A stretch of 64,000 bases of DNA from Ceratopteris richardii (GCA_020310875.1 CM035439.1:143767200-143831199), one strand, 5' to 3'. Numbered from the stretch's first letter, positions 11,478 through 24,722 are shown. A program made the numbers and translations. The notes: a model not told the origin generated them from the sequence alone.

Positions 11478-13114
11478 ATGGCATTAGAGGTCTCAAGCAC
11501 ATCTAGTGGATTACCCTAGTGCGAATGTTCCGAGGAGGAGCTATAACTTGTAGGGTAAATACCATTCTAAGATCTAAAAATTTGATGGTACAAGCTTTGC
11601 TCTATGGAAGAATCAGATTAAAGATGTGTTGATTCAGAGGAGGCGATGGAAGCAGGTAAATGGAATCTCAAAGAAGCTTGCTGACATGGATGAAGATGAT
11701 TGGGATGAGTTAGATGAAATGGCCAGGTCTACCATTCAATTGCACCTAGCAGATAATGTTTACTTTATAGTATTGGACTGTGAAAGTGCAAAGGATCTTT
11801 GGAAGAAGTTATGCAATACATATGAAAAAGAAATGGCATCAAACAAAGTGTATTTGTTGAGAAATTTATATGATCGTCGCATGAACGATACAAACCGTGT
11901 TGCTGCTCATTTGAATAAGTTTTATGCTATATTCTCCCAGTTAGAGGCTCATAGAATGGACATGGATAATGAAATGAAAGCAGTCTTATTGCTATGCACC
12001 TTGCCATCATCATGGGATACATTTTGCATAGCTATTAGAAATAGTGCACCTGGTGGTAAATTGGTTTATGATGACATATGTGCACTCTTGAGTGAGGAGA
12101 TTCATAGAAAAACTATGGTTGGCACTCAGAGTGGAGATGCATATAATGTTCATGATTCTTACCAAGGAAAGAATTAGCAATGCAGCACGAACAAGAACAA
12201 GGAAAAGAATGGTCAATGGAATAATAGTAGAAGTAAATCAAGGAAGAGGGATATTGAATGCCATTATTGTCATAAGAAAGGACACATGAAGAAAGATTGT
12301 TATGCATTGAAGAATGCTAAAGGTAAAGGACAAAATGTTGATGGGCATGTTAAACAATTACCTGCACCATCTACTTTGACTGTGAATATTGAAGAAATTA
12401 ATGCTATTTCTGATGATGCTGATGTGTTGACACTTGATAGTACTGTGCCAACTGAGGCTCTTATGGCTACTTCTATTTCCCACACATGGCTGCTAGATTT
12501 TGATGCTTCTTTCCATGTGACACCACATAGAGAATGGTTCTCTAATTATGCAGCAAATTCTCTTGGTACCGTGAGACTTGGTGACTCTTAGGATTGGAGT
12601 TGTGGTTGTGCACTTCATTGATGGTTCAAAATTTACTATGCATAATGTACACCATGTACCTCGGTTATCATGCATTTTGATGTCAGTTGGTCAACTTGAT
12701 GACCTTGGTGACAAGGTGTTCTTCTATGCTCAATCCTTTAGCATATCAAAGGGCAATATGGTTATTGCAAAAGGAAGCAAAGTTGGGTCACTTTATCCTT
12801 TATTTTTATCATAGAAATAACACTTGTTAGCTATTACTCAAGAGCCTATGGCTTGTATTCGGCATGGTAGTTTGGGCCATATATCTCATAGTGGAATGGA
12901 AAATCTTTCTCATTTTGGCTACTTACTTGTGTTATCTTTCTCTGATTTTTCATTTTGTGAGCATTGTCAATACGGAAAGCAAACAAGAAATGTCCATAGA
13001 ATGCACATTTACTCTTCAATTCAGCCTTTAGATCTCGTTCATACAGATGTGTGTGGTCCTATGTCCACAAGGTCATCAGGTGCTTCTCTTTATTGTGTCA
13101 CTTTCATAGATGAT
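11478..13114 (+). pseudogene. copia gag-protease-integrase (5' half) of element H
   Basis: The likely start is ATG 11478 (MALEVSSTSSG), soon followed by a TAG. The gag core KFDGTSFALWKNQIKDVL begins near 11580 and runs open through the UBN2-like domain to 12177. After a stop comes a perfect CCHC knuckle, C-HY-C-HKKG-H-MKKD-C, at 12258-12300. The protease site reads LLDFDASFHV near 12490, so D-S-G is lost. The pre-integrase segment (IRHGSLGHISHSGM, CEHCQYGK) and the first integrase Asp (VHTDVCGPM near 13040) follow. It is broken by stops near 12176 and 12590 and by the insertion at 13115. Confidence 0.85.
13110..13114. repeat. left TSD of element I (ATGAT)
   Basis: ATGAT precedes the LTR start TGTTAGAACC and is repeated at 31836-31840 after the LTR end CTCCATCA. 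Confidence 0.85.
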
Positions 13115-14120
13115 TGTTAGAACCAAGAAATCCTCAATTGATGATTATGAAGAACTTGAAGAAGTCAGAAATCAAAATGAAGTCAAAGAAGTCATTGGAG
13201 AAAGTGAAGAGATCTCAGAAATGTAGCTTGTATACATAAGTACATTATAGATAAAAATTCTTCTAAAATGGATATAGATGATCATTAGAATGATAAGGTG
13301 TAATGTATTAGACACAGGCTAAGTCTAGAATCATATGTATATAAGTCAATAATGTAAAGAAATAGAGAGGAGAGTCATTCAAAGTCAAGAGTTTATGTGA
13401 TATATGTGTAGAGAGTCATCTTCCTGAGTTAGCGTCGAGTCTTTCTCTGATTTCTCTCAGCCTGATCAAGAGGATCAAGAAATCTTTTGTACACATCTAA
13501 CTCAGAAGATAATCAAGCTATGTTCAAAATTTCAAGCTCTAGTTCCTTTCAGGTTGTGTGTATGATCAATAAGAACATGTATATGTAAAGTCTACATATA
13601 GAACTCTCAGAGTCACACACTTTTTTGTGTCAAACTTTTGCTTGGATCTCAGTGCACAATGAAAAGTTTTTTATGACTAAGCATTCAAAATCTAAGATAG
13701 AAGGTAAAGAAGCTATGGCTAAAAGCATTTAGCAAAACCAAACTTGTGCTATGAGAAATCAACTTGAGAAGTTGATCATGTCAAAGTCGCTTGTTCAGAG
13801 TTTCTAACACACATTTGGTCTTAATGATCAAATCAGAATTTTAATGATTCTTTTGAAGATCTAATGGATGATATGATTGCGCAAAGGTAGCATGGAGGTA
13901 TGTATATCATTAGATTGAAGAAATTTGAAGATATGTGCAGGTAATGAAGTTAATCTCTGAAGCAAGCTCCTTGAACAAAAAGAGATTTCATACAGAGAAG
14001 TGTTTGTGAATGATTTTGTAAATCATGGTAACATTTGTGTAAATTTTGGTCTATGATTGATATAGAAGTGTTCTTAAATCAGTATAGATCAAGCATTTAG
14101 AGATAAAGAGGTCTCCATCA
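13115..14120 (+). repeat. 5' LTR of copia I (1,006 bp)
   Basis: Begins TGTTAGAACC and ends GTCTCCATCA. It matches the split 3' LTR 17249-17813 plus 31402-31835 along its length. A TATATAAG promoter box lies near 13338. This accounts for the gene-free stretch here. Confidence 0.88.
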
Positions 14121-14121
14121 A

Positions 14122-14133
14122 TGGTATCAGAGC
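14122..14133 (+). other. primer-binding site of copia I
   Basis: TGGTATCAGAGC, a perfect initiator tRNA-Met type site, one base after the LTR. Confidence 0.88.
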
Positions 14134-14351
14134 AAAAGGTGCAACATAAAGTGAAGTAAAGAGCATTTGAAGTCCCGACTATTGCAGACATTGAAGTTTC
14201 TTCAATTGAAGGTGGACAAGATCAAAGTCTTGAAGACAACCTAAAGACATGTGACTATTGAGCTCAAAAAGATCTGAAAGATTGAAGCTTTACATTAAAG
14301 GTACAATGCATATTCATTTATCTTAACATTTGTAGAACACAAAGATCAAAG

Positions 14352-17240
14352 ATGGGAGAAAGTTTTCATATTGATAAGCTAGAAAGGGAAAACTATCCCG
14401 CTTGGTCCATGAGGATGGATGCACACATCATGAGCAAAGATTTGATGGCATTCATTATAGGAGAAGAAGAAAAGCCTGAGTTTGAAGATCCTAGTGTTCC
14501 AACTAGGGAAGAGCTTGCAGATTTGAAGAATTGGATGAAGAAGGATGCTCAAGCTAGGAACATCATTTACATGGTTGTAAATGATTATCTTCTACCTCAT
14601 ATTAGAGGATTAGAAAGTACAACAGATGTGTGGAATGTTTTGAAGAGCATTTTCAAAATACAACCAAGTCAAGGAAGTCCTCATTATGGGATGAGTTCAC
14701 AACCTTCAAGAAGAAGAGCTCACAATCAATTTCTGATTATGTGGCAAGAATGAAGGATATTGCAGATAGCTTGGGAGCAGTAGATGAAGATATTGAAGAG
14801 GACAAGTTGGTAAGACAAATACTTATAGTTCTGAGAGGAGATGAGAAATGGAAGCCTTTCATATTGTCCATAGAATTGTCATTAGATCATTTTACTCCTG
14901 ATCTTAATCAATTGCTAGGACACATGCTAACTTTTGAGCAGGACATTAAGGGAGATAATGATAGGAGTGCAAGCCAAACTATGTACTCCAAGGAAAAGAG
15001 AAAGAGTGTCAAAGGAAAGCAGTTAACTGATGATGAAGGATCTTCAAGCCAAGTTAATTTCACAAGAGGGAAGATGATTTCAAGAGGTAAAGGAAGAGGA
15101 GGTAAGAATAAAGATAATGTTAAAGCTTGTTGGATTTGTGGCAGAACAAATCATTTGGCAAATGATTGTTGGTATAACAATCAAAATGGTGGAAGTCATA
15201 ATCAAAGATTCAATCAAAGAGATAGAGGAGGCAGAAATCAAAGAGGTAACTTCAGAGGAAGAGGTGGTAGGACTTCATATGCTAGAGGAGGTGGAAGAAG
15301 CTTTCAACCTCAGTCCTATCATAACAACTATTATAATTATGCATCGTATCAGAAGGATGACATGACTCTCATCTTGAATGCAACACGTGAAGCAATAGAA
15401 TAGGATCAAAGGGTATTCTATATTGACTCAGGATGTAGCAATCATCTGAGTGGCAACATATCATTGATGACTGATATGGAAGCAAAGGTGAGTGGACATA
15501 CAATTCAAACATGAGACAACACCAAGCATAAAGTGGAAAGCATTGGATCAGTAAAGACAAAGAGTGGAAGCACACCCTTAAGAAAGGTACTTTATGTTCT
15601 TACTATTCCTAAAAACTTGATAAGTGTAGGAAAAATTGTGGAGAAAGGATATGAAGTCAGATTTACAAATTATGGTGTTTATGTGCAAGATCCAAATTAG
15701 GGATATAGAAGCATCATTACAGGTCAAAAAGAAGGAAGACTTTTTACTCTCAAGGTTCAAGGTAATGTGGGACATGCATTGTTTACTTATGGAAGTCAAA
15801 AGATGTCTGAGTTAGACCTATGGCATAAAAGGCTAGGTCATTTTAATGAGAGACCTATAAAAGAAATGTCAAAGAATGATGTAGTGCTTGGATTGCCAAA
15901 TATTGAAGGTGAACACATGGTATACAAGTGTGAATCTTTTCAATTAGGTAAATCTCACAGAAGTTCATACAATAAATCAGGATACAAATATTCAAATATG
16001 CTTGAGTTGGTTCATATAGATGTATGGGGTCCTTCAAGGGACTATAGCATAAACAGATCCAGATATTATGTGTTGTTTATTGATGATGCAACAAGATGGA
16101 TTACACTTTATGTAATCAAGGACAAATCTCAAGTGTTCAAGACATTCAAACATTATCATGCTTATGCAGAAAGGATTACAGGACAAAATCTCAAGAGGTT
16201 GAGATCAAATGGAGGGGGAGAATATTTTTCTAAGGAGTTTGATGATTATTTATGGAATGCAGGTATAAAAAGAGAAGTAACTTGTAGGTACTCCCCTCAA
16301 CAAAATAAAGTTGCAAAAAGAAGAAATAGAACTCTTGTAGAGTTTGCAAGATCAATAATGAAAGAGAAGAATTGTCCCAACTACTTGTGGGCAGAAGTTA
16401 TCAACACTACAACATACCTTGTGAATAGGTTACCCTGCAAAGCTTTGGATGGTATAACACCTTATGAAGCATGGTGGGGTAAGAAACCTACTTTTAATCA
16501 TTGTAAGGTATTTGGATGTTGGCATATGCTTATGTTCCTTTTCAATTAAGACATAAGCTAGAGCCCAAAGTAGAGAAGTATGTGTTTATTGGGTATGATG
16601 ATAGAGAGATGGGTTACAGATTGTGGAGTCCATCTACAAAGCAATTCCTTGTTACAAAAGATGATACATTTGATGAGCAAAGCACATGGTATACAGGGTC
16701 GACGAATGATTATATGGATGTTGAAGAAATACAAAGGAAAGGGAAGACAAAAGTAAAAGTGTATGTAGAAGATATTGATGATGATGATTGTAAAAGTAAA
16801 TTGCAGGGCAATGATGAAGATAGGCCAAGATTTGATCGAGAATCAAATGTAGCTGAGACTTCAAGAAGTGTAGAGTTCAGAAGATCTTTGAGAGAAAGAA
16901 AGGAACCTATCAGGTATAGCTATGATACATCTTTCTTAACAACAAAATACTATGCTTATATTGTGAAGATAGAAGAAGATCCAACCACATATGAAGAAGC
17001 TAAAGGAAAATAGAATTGGGAGAAGGCAACCCTGTTTTTCATGCCAGGACTAAACACATAGAGATTCAGTATTATTTCTTGAGAGAAAAGGTACTTGGAA
17101 AAGAGATTGAAGTCTTGTATACACCAACAAAAGAGCAAGTCGCAGATATGTTGACAAAGAGCTTAGATGGACCTAAGTTACAGAAGTTCAAAGAGATGGC
17201 AAGAATAAAGAAGAATGGCATAATCACAATTAGTGATTGA
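14352..17240 (+). pseudogene. copia gag-protease-integrase of element I with RNase H tail
   Basis: The ATG at 14352 opens MGESFHIDKL. Gag is frameshifted near 14640-14660 and resumes as SLWDEFTTFKKK. The knuckle is intact (C-WI-C-GRTN-H-LAND-C near 15126-15170) and is followed by an Arg/Gly-rich tail. The protease reads FYIDSGCSNHLSG near 15420, after a TAG at 15401-15403. Integrase keeps HKRLGHFN, the first Asp (VHIDVWGPS), a changed second site (RSNGGGEYF) and VAKRRNRT in place of VAERRN. A further frameshift lies near 16545. After YEEAKGK at about 17010 the sequence jumps to the RNase H end (HARTKHIEIQ) and stops at 17240. RT is absent. Confidence 0.87.
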
Positions 17241-17248
17241 GGGGGAGC
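17239..17248 (+). other. polypurine tract of copia I
   Basis: GAGGGGGAGC directly abuts the 3' LTR start TGTTGG at 17249 and matches the tract of K at 24713-24722. Confidence 0.8.
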
Positions 17249-17813
17249 TGTTGGAACAAAGCAATCCCCAATTGATGATTATGAAGAACTTGAAGAAGTC
17301 ACAAATCAAAATGAAGTCAAAGAAGTGATTGGAGAAAGTGAAGAGATCTCAGAAATGTAGCTTGTATACATATGTACATTACTGATAATGGATATAGATG
17401 ATCATTAGAATGATAAGGAGTAATGTATTAGATGCGGGCTGAGTATAGAATCATATGTATATAAGCCAATAATGTAAAGAAATAGAGAGGAGAGTCATTA
17501 GAAGTCAAGAGTTTATGTGATAGATGTGTAGAGAGTCATCTTCCTGAGTTAGCGTCGAGCCTTTCTCAGATTTCTCTCAACCTGATCAAGTGGATCATGA
17601 AATCTTTTGCACATAGAATTCAGAAGATAAACAAGTTATGTTCAAAGTTTCAAGGTCTAATTCCTTCTAGATTGTCTGTATGATCAATAAGAACATGTAT
17701 ATGTAAAGTCTGCAGATAGAACTCTCAGAGTCACGCACTTTTTTGTTTCAGAGTTTTGCTTGGATCTCAGTGCACAATGTAAAGTTTTTGATGAATGAGC
17801 ATTCAAAATCTAA
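17249..17813 (+). repeat. 3' LTR of copia I, first part
   Basis: Corresponds to the first 560-odd bases of the 5' LTR at 13115. It stops at CAAAATCTAA where gypsy J begins; the rest resumes at 31402. Confidence 0.88.
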
Positions 17814-17928
17814 TGTTAGGCTGCCGGATGGGAATAATGTAATTTTATTTTCCATAGTCGCACGCACCGAAAGGGTGTAGCAAATAGTTGTACCTTTTTA
17901 TCCATTAATGAAAGGGCATTACGGTGTT

Positions 17929-17966
<38 letters not shown>

Positions 17967-18342
17967 GGGTTCGCCAGACTGTCTGTCTGGGTGACCGTGC
18001 GGAGACACTGTGTTGCAGACTTGCAGATATCTTGCATACTGTTACTCTGTTCTTGTTGAATTGCAGTAATTCATTATTAACACAGTAACGTTGTCTTAAC
18101 ATTAATAATGTTCGTGCGACGTTGTGGTTGTTAATTCGTGCGATAAGTTTACTGTGTAAGATAATCGTAACCAGAAAAATAGTAACTGTGTAGTGGAAGT
18201 TGTTTACTTGAAGGATAGTTACTGATTAACTGAATATTAATTTGGGAAAATTAAATAAAGGGCCTCTACACTGTTAGACCCCTATCCATCCCCAAGAACC
18301 CGAAACGAGATTAAAAGCGGCTTGACCAAAGTGCTTTTAACA
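17814..18342 (+). repeat. 5' LTR of gypsy J (529 bp)
   Basis: TGTTAGGCTGCCGG to CTTTTAACA. It contains a long AG microsatellite (17930-17965) and a block of about 130 bp (roughly 18090-18220) that is absent from the 3' LTR. Confidence 0.88.
17930..17965. repeat. (AG)n microsatellite in the J LTR
   Basis: About 18 AG units. The paired LTR at 31138-31150 has only about six, so the tract expanded or contracted after insertion. Confidence 0.95.
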
Positions 18343-18343
18343 C

Positions 18344-18360
18344 TGGTGCCGTCTGTGGGA
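18344..18360 (+). other. putative primer-binding site of gypsy J
   Basis: TGGTGCCGTCTGTGGGA follows the LTR end by one base and has the TGG start expected of a tRNA CCA-end complement. I did not identify the tRNA. Confidence 0.65.
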
Positions 18361-18431
18361 AGATGGAAAGAGATTGGGCATAATCAGTAAGGGAAGAGAA
18401 GTACGCAAGGCAAGCGGTGCAGAAGTGATAT

Positions 18432-19262
18432 ATGTTGATTACTCGTTCTGGCGAGTCCTATCCAAAGTATAGGAGAGATCAACATCCCTGGGTAGTTCCA
18501 AATTTATTAGGGACACCCTCGGGTGGTAGAAGTGCAGGCCAGCTAAGTCCAGTTGCAGAAGGAGTGGAGCCAATCAGTAGCAATTTCGGTGCTAGTTTGG
18601 TGACACATGATGAGATTCCGGTGAATTCCGGTGTGAATCCAGTGCCTTTTGGAGAAGGTATAGTGACTTCCGAGTGTACAGAGACGCGGTGCGGAGTTAG
18701 CCCGACACTATCTGGTCAGAATTCGACCATTTTTGGTGCTAAAGTTGTGTTACCAAGTGAGACCATTTCCGGTGAAAGGGTAACCTGGTTCGGTGAAGGT
18801 TCAACAAGTTCCGGTGGAAGTTCGGTACCATTTGGTGGGAATTTGAATTTTTTTGGTGACAGTGTGGTGTTGCCTGGTGGACCCTTATTACATTCACCAC
18901 TTTTTGGGGCAAGCATACCAAATTTTGATACCAAAGCTGAGGACAAGCTATTTGATTTAGAGATAAGTAAGAGATTCAACAACATTTTTGAACCAGAAAG
19001 TGAGTCGTTTGATAATACAGATTCTGAAGGACAAGAGATACCCCCTCAATATACATATAACAACAATACTACCCACAATAGCACCATGAGTGGTTCACAG
19101 TCACAGCAGCAAACACCCCCACAGCCACAACCGCAGTTCCAGCAGCAGCAACAGCAGCAACCACAGCCAATCATTCCACCTCGACCGATTCCAACCGGAG
19201 TGACATATACAAAATTTGGTGGATTTTTGGGAGATGACCCCGATGCACATGTTCGCACATTC
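18432..19262 (+). pseudogene. gypsy gag N-terminal part of J, interrupted by K
   Basis: ATG 18432 opens MLITRSGESYPKY. The protein is low-complexity and Gly/Ser-rich with repeated F-G-x-x and S-G-G motifs, then an acidic stretch and a Gln/Pro-rich run near 19095-19180. The gag core starts as TKFGGFLGDDPDAHVRTFEI, where K inserts after the TSD; it resumes in frame at 25735 as ISYAML. This part itself has no internal stop. The function is inferred from the following capsid-like region and the element context. Confidence 0.75.
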
Positions 19263-19267
19263 GAGAT
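19263..19267. repeat. left TSD of element K (GAGAT)
   Basis: GAGAT precedes TGTTGGGGCTTC and recurs at 25735-25739. Confidence 0.92.
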
Positions 19268-20278
19268 TGTTGGGGCTTCACTCACTAATTAGGCATGGAT
19301 ATATGAAGACATATGAAGAAAGGAAGAAGGAAAGAAGAAATGAAGAAAAGATCTACAGAAAATTAAGCCTAAGTGAAGGGACAATTTCACTATTGTAAAT
19401 TAGTGCAAAATTAGAGTCTAGTTTTTAATTTGATCTTCAGAACTTACGAGTTCAAGTCTAGAAGAATGTAAACCATAGGTATATAAGTTAATTTGAGACA
19501 AAAACATGTAAGAGAGAACTCAATTTTGTAATTTGAGTGAGTAGAGAAAAGTCGTGTCTTTTCTGAGAGAGATGTTGAGGAAAAACTTCTGAGTCTGAGA
19601 GAGTTTTCCATGGCTATGAGCAAAATTAGGCCAAGCCATTTTGTACACATGTTCTCTGATATACAACATATGTTTGTGTAGAAGGATTGAGTCTAATTCC
19701 TCTTGTACATTGAGTTCTAAGTCATTTCATATGACTGTGTAAGGTAGTTGATAGTTACGACTTTTTTGGCGCACATTTGTCTGAACTTCTAAAGATCAGA
19801 TCTCGAAGTATATTGTAAAGTTTTTAGTAAGTGATAGCTCATTTTGAAGCTACTGTCTTCAACTACATTTGGTCAAAAGATCTTTAAGAAACGGGACGCA
19901 TACTCAGAGAAATCAGCTTAACAGTGAAGGTATGTCAAATCGATAAAGTCAATTTCCAGTTTTCAAACATAGTGAAAAGGTTGGAGCGAAATCAGAAGAT
20001 TTTGAAGTTATTACTTGAAAGTCTTGTTTGTTATGTGTTGCTTAACATTAGTAAGAACTTCTCTTAGCAAATGATCAAAGAAATTTGCAAAGATCAAGCT
20101 GATACAAGTCAGATTGAAGGATTGAAGAAAAGGCGCAGATTTCTGTGAAGTGAAATTTTGATTTTCACTAAGTTCAGAGATGAAGACTCACATTTAGAGT
20201 TTTGCTAAGCTAATGATGGTTATGGAGGTCTTCTAATACCACATTAGTTTAGTTCTTGTGGTGCTTTACACACCAACA
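19268..20278 (+). repeat. 5' LTR of copia K (1,011 bp)
   Basis: TGTTGGGGCTTCAC to CACACCAACA. A TATATAAG box lies near 19480. It is almost identical to 24723-25734. Confidence 0.94.
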
Positions 20279-20280
20279 AG

Positions 20281-20292
20281 TGGTATCAGAGC
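20281..20292 (+). other. primer-binding site of copia K
   Basis: TGGTATCAGAGC, a perfect initiator tRNA-Met type site, two bases after the LTR. Confidence 0.9.
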
Positions 20293-20470
20293 AGTTAAGG
20301 TCCTCGAGAGTAAAAGGAGAACAGATACAAGAAGAATTGAAGAGTTCTTTATCAAAGAAGGTGGAAGCTGAAGTGTTCAACAAACAAAAGTCATCAGAAG
20401 ATTATTTCGAAGTTACTCCCAAGGGTAAAGGTCTACAAAAGGTATCATTCTTTAACTTTATACTTATAGG

Positions 20471-23400
20471 TTGAAGCAGAAGCAAGGATACTATGGCAGT
20501 CATGTGTCCATTGACAAATTGGACAGAGATAACTATCCTGCTTGGGTAATGAGGATGGAAGCCTTACTTATGAGTAAGGACCTAATGGTATATGTGACAG
20601 GTGAAGAAGAGAAGCCTAAATTTGAAGATGAGAGTCATCCAAGAAAGGAAGAGCTAGAAGCTTTGAAGCTATGGCAGAAGAGAGATGCAAGTGCAAGAGC
20701 TTATATATATAACACTATTACAGATCATTTGTTGCCACATATCAGAGGGTTAGAAACAGCTGAAGACATTTGGAATGCTTTGGAGGATCACTTCCAAAAC
20801 ACTACTAAAGCTAGGAAAGCTAGCTTATGGTAAGAGTTCACCACATTCAAGAAAAAGCAAAATCAGAGCATTAGTGATTATGTCACTAAGATGAAGGACT
20901 TGGCAGATAGCCTTGGATCCATTGATGAGGATATTGAAGATCATAGGTTGATAGCACAATTACTTGCAGGGTTAAGAGGTGATGAGAGATGGAAGCCTTT
21001 TGTACTTTCAACAGAACTCTCATTAAATCATTATGTGCCAGAATTGAATCAATTACTTGGATTGATGCTCACATTTGAGCAAGACTTGAAGTCAGATGGA
21101 GACAAAGGTCAAAGTTCTGCAATGTACATGAAGAACAAGAAGAAAGGAGATAAAGGCAAAGCAAAGGATGAAGAAGAGTCAACAACTCAAGCAAATTATG
21201 CAAGAGGAAGAGGTATTGGCAGAGGTAAAGGTCAAGGAAATGGAAGAGGTAGAGGTAATCAGAACAATAACAAGAAGACATGTTGGATTTGTGGATTGAG
21301 CAATCATCTAGCATATGATTGTTGGCATAATCAACAAGGAGCAAGCCAAAATCAGAACAACAATGGCAGAGGAAGAGGTGGAAGATTTCAGAATCAATTT
21401 CAAAGAGGAAGACAGAATTCGAGAGGAAGTTATGGTAGAGGTGGTGGAAGAAATTGGAATCAGAATCAATCTTACAACACCACATATTACAATTATGCAA
21501 ATGATACACAGAATGACATTCATACAACATTGATGATGAATTCAATAAGTTCATCAGAGAAGGAGGATCTCAAGCTATTTTATATTGACTCTGGTTGTTC
21601 AAATCATTTGTCAGGTAATGTAGAATTATTGTCAGAATTGGAAGAAGGCAATTCAAATCATACAGTACAAACAGGTGACAATACAAAACATAATGTGCAT
21701 TCAATTGGAAAAGTGAAGTGCAGGAGTGGAGCTGATTTATTAACAAATGTTTTGTATGTTCCAACAATACCAAAGAATCTGATTAGTGTTGGACAAATAG
21801 TAGAAAAAGGTTTTCAAGTCAGATTTACAAATGAAGGGGTATTTGTTGAAGATCCAGAGGATGCATACAAACCCATTGTTTGTGGTAAGAAGGAAGGTAG
21901 ACTTTTTACTCTCAAAGTACAAGGAAATGTTGGTCAAGCCCTAATCACAAATGGTGATGAAGTAATTACAGAGTTAGATCTTTGGCATAAGAGGTTGGGA
22001 CACTTCAATGAAAGAGGAATCAAAACTATGGTGGAGAATCAATCTGTAATGGGGCTACCAAATGTGAAGAATCAACATATGATATACAAGTGTGAAGCTT
22101 GTCAGATGGGAAAAGCACATAGACTACCATTTCAGAAGAAAGGTTTCAAGCATGATGGTTTGCTTGAACTCATACATACAGATGTATGGGGACCAACAAA
22201 AGAAGGATCAATAAATGGATCTAGGTATTATGTTTTGTTTATTGATGATGCTACAAGGTGGATAACCCTTTATGTTCTAAAAGAAAGATCAGAAGTATTT
22301 GGAGCTTTCAAACATTTTCATGCTTATGCAGAAAGAGTTACAAGTCAAAAACTCAAGAGGTTAAGGTCTGATGGAGGGGGAGAATACTTCTCCCAAGAGT
22401 TTAATGACTATCTTTGGAATGCAGGTATCAAGAGAGAGATAACTTGCAGGTATACACCTCAACATAATGGGGTGGCAGAAAGGAGAAATAGAACATTGGT
22501 TGAATTTGCAAGAGCAATGTTAAAGGAAAAGAATTGCCCTAATTATCTTTGGGCTGAGGCTGTAAATACAGCTACATACCTTGTTAATAGGCTACCATGT
22601 GGAGCTTTGAATGGTATGACCCCTTATGAAGCTTGGTGGGGTAAGAAACCAACACTTGATCATTGTAAAGTGTTTGGATCAATTGCCTATGCTTATGTGC
22701 CATCACAACTCAGACATAAGCTTGAACCAAAGGCAGAAAAATATGTATTTATTTGGTATGATGAAAAGCAAATGGGTTATAGGCTATGGAGTCCTTTAAC
22801 TAAACATTTTATTGTTTCCAGAGATGTGACCTTTGATGAACAGAAGAGTTGGTATGCAGATAAAGATTGTGACCTTGAAACATTTGAAGAAGAGATAAGA
22901 AGGAATGCAAGGGGTAAGTCACATATGCAGATAGATGGAGATGAAGAACATATGCAAGCAAGCACATCAAGAGTTGGATCATACAGAAGGAATGAAGATG
23001 GACCAATATTTGATGAAGAAGTACATCCAGATATACATGAAGAGTGTGAACCAAGAAGGTCAACCAGAATGAGGAAGCAACCTACAAGGTATTCCTATGA
23101 TACTTCTTACTTGACTCAGAAAAATTATGCTTACATGGTTAAGGAAGATGAAGAACCTCAAAGCTATGATGAAGCAAAGGGTAAGATACATTGGGAAGTA
23201 GCAATGAAGGAAGAGTTTGATGCACTTGAAGAAAACAAAACTTGGGAACTTGTTCCAAAGCCTAATGGTAAGAAAGTGATTGGAAATAAATGGGTTTACA
23301 AAATTAAGAAGCATGCAGATGGAAGAATAGCCAGATACAAAGCCAGATTAGTGGTTAAAGGCTATGATCAAACTTTTGGCATAGATTATGATGAGACATT

Positions 23401-24684
23401 CAGTCCTGTGGCAAAGATGTCAACTATAAGGACAATCATTGCCATTGCAGCATCAAAAGGATGGACATTGAGTCAATTGGACATTAAGAATGCATTTTTG
23501 AATGGATATATATCAGATGAGGTTTACATGGAGCAACCTCAAGGGTTTGCAGATCACAAGTTTCCAAATTATGTTTGCAGGTTAAGAAGAGCTCTTTATG
23601 GTTTGAAGCAAGCTCCAAGAGCTTGGAATTATAGACTTGTAAAGTATCTTAATGATCTTGGATATCAAAGTTCAAAGGCAGATGCAAGTTTACTTATCAA
23701 AAGAACAGATGAAGGTATGATCTACATTTGTATTTATGTAGATGATATTATAATTACAGGTACCTCAAATGAAGGAATCAAGGAGGTGAAGAAGCTACTT
23801 GAGAAGGAATTCAAGATAAGTGATCTAGGAAATTGTCATATTTTCTTGGAATGGAAATCACTTATGCAGAGCATGGTATATATGTATCACAAGAAAGGTA
23901 TCTCTTAAATCTTCTAAAGAAGTTTAACATGGAGAATTGCAGAGAGGCATCTACACCACTAGAGGTCAATCATAAACTCAGTAGATATGATGGTGCAGAG
24001 TTCAAAGATATGAGGAAGTATCAATCTTTAGTGGGAAGCTTAATTTATGCTACACTAACAAGGCCTGATCTTAGTTATGCAGTTGTTGTTCTTTCTCAAT
24101 TCATGCATTGTCCAAAGGATTCATATTGGATTGCAGGTCAAAGAGTTCTTAGATATATTAAAGGGACTCTGAAAGAAGGATTGTATTATCCTTTTACATC
24201 AAATATAAGATTGAGAGCCTATAGTGATTCAGATTGGACAGGAAGTCAAGATGATAGAAGGTCTACTCATGGCTACATGATATACATTGGAGATAAGCTT
24301 GTGAGTTGGTGTTCAAAGAAACAACACACAGTGGCCTTATCATCAACAGAAGCTGAATACAAAGGACTTGTGGAAGCAGCAAAAGAAGTAATATGGATGC
24401 AGACATTATTCAAAAGCTTGGGAATTGATCAAGGTATACCTATCATTCATGGAGATAATATGAGCTCATTATATCTTGCAGCAAATCCTGTATTTCATGC
24501 AAGGACAAAGCACATAGAAATACAGTATCATTTTCTTAGAGAAAAGGTAATGGAGAAAGAAATTGAAGTAGTATACACTTCTACAAAAGATCAGATTGCA
24601 GATATTATGACAAAGAGCTTGGATGGAGTGAAGACAAGTAGGTTCAAGGAGATGGCAGGAATAAAAGAGAAGAAGATTATGTGA
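20471..24684 (+). pseudogene. copia gag-pol polyprotein of K, two lesions
   Basis: Gag begins near 20471-20510 (VSIDKLDRDNYPAW). No in-frame ATG is seen just before it, so the true start is unclear. A TAA at 20831-20833 replaces the Asp/Glu codon seen in relative I. From 20891 a frame of about 1,000 codons carries an RGG-rich nucleocapsid with knuckle C-WI-C-GLSN-H-LAYD-C, protease YIDSGCSNH, integrase HHCC (HKRLGHFNERG ... CEACQMGKAH), the DDE core (HTDVWGPT, RSDGGGEYF, NGVAERRN) and RT with YVDDIIITG near 23735. A one-base deletion near 23836 shifts into the last frame (23833-24684), which holds the RNase H (YSDSDWTGSQDDRRS, HARTKHIEIQYHF). All catalytic motifs are present. Confidence 0.93.
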
Positions 24685-24712
24685 AGAAGTCAAAGCATGC
24701 TAATTAGTGATT

Positions 24713-24722
24713 GAGGGGGAGC
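24713..24722 (+). other. polypurine tract of copia K
   Basis: GAGGGGGAGC immediately before the 3' LTR start at 24723. Confidence 0.85.

Noticed and set aside
20425-20475. Tiny intron (GTATCATTC to TTATAG) before the gag of K
   Set aside because: About 30 bp is too short for a plant intron.
21069-21554. Antisense ORF of 161 codons opposite the K nucleocapsid
   Set aside because: It is a shadow of the Gly/Arg/Asn-rich coding strand without recognisable features.
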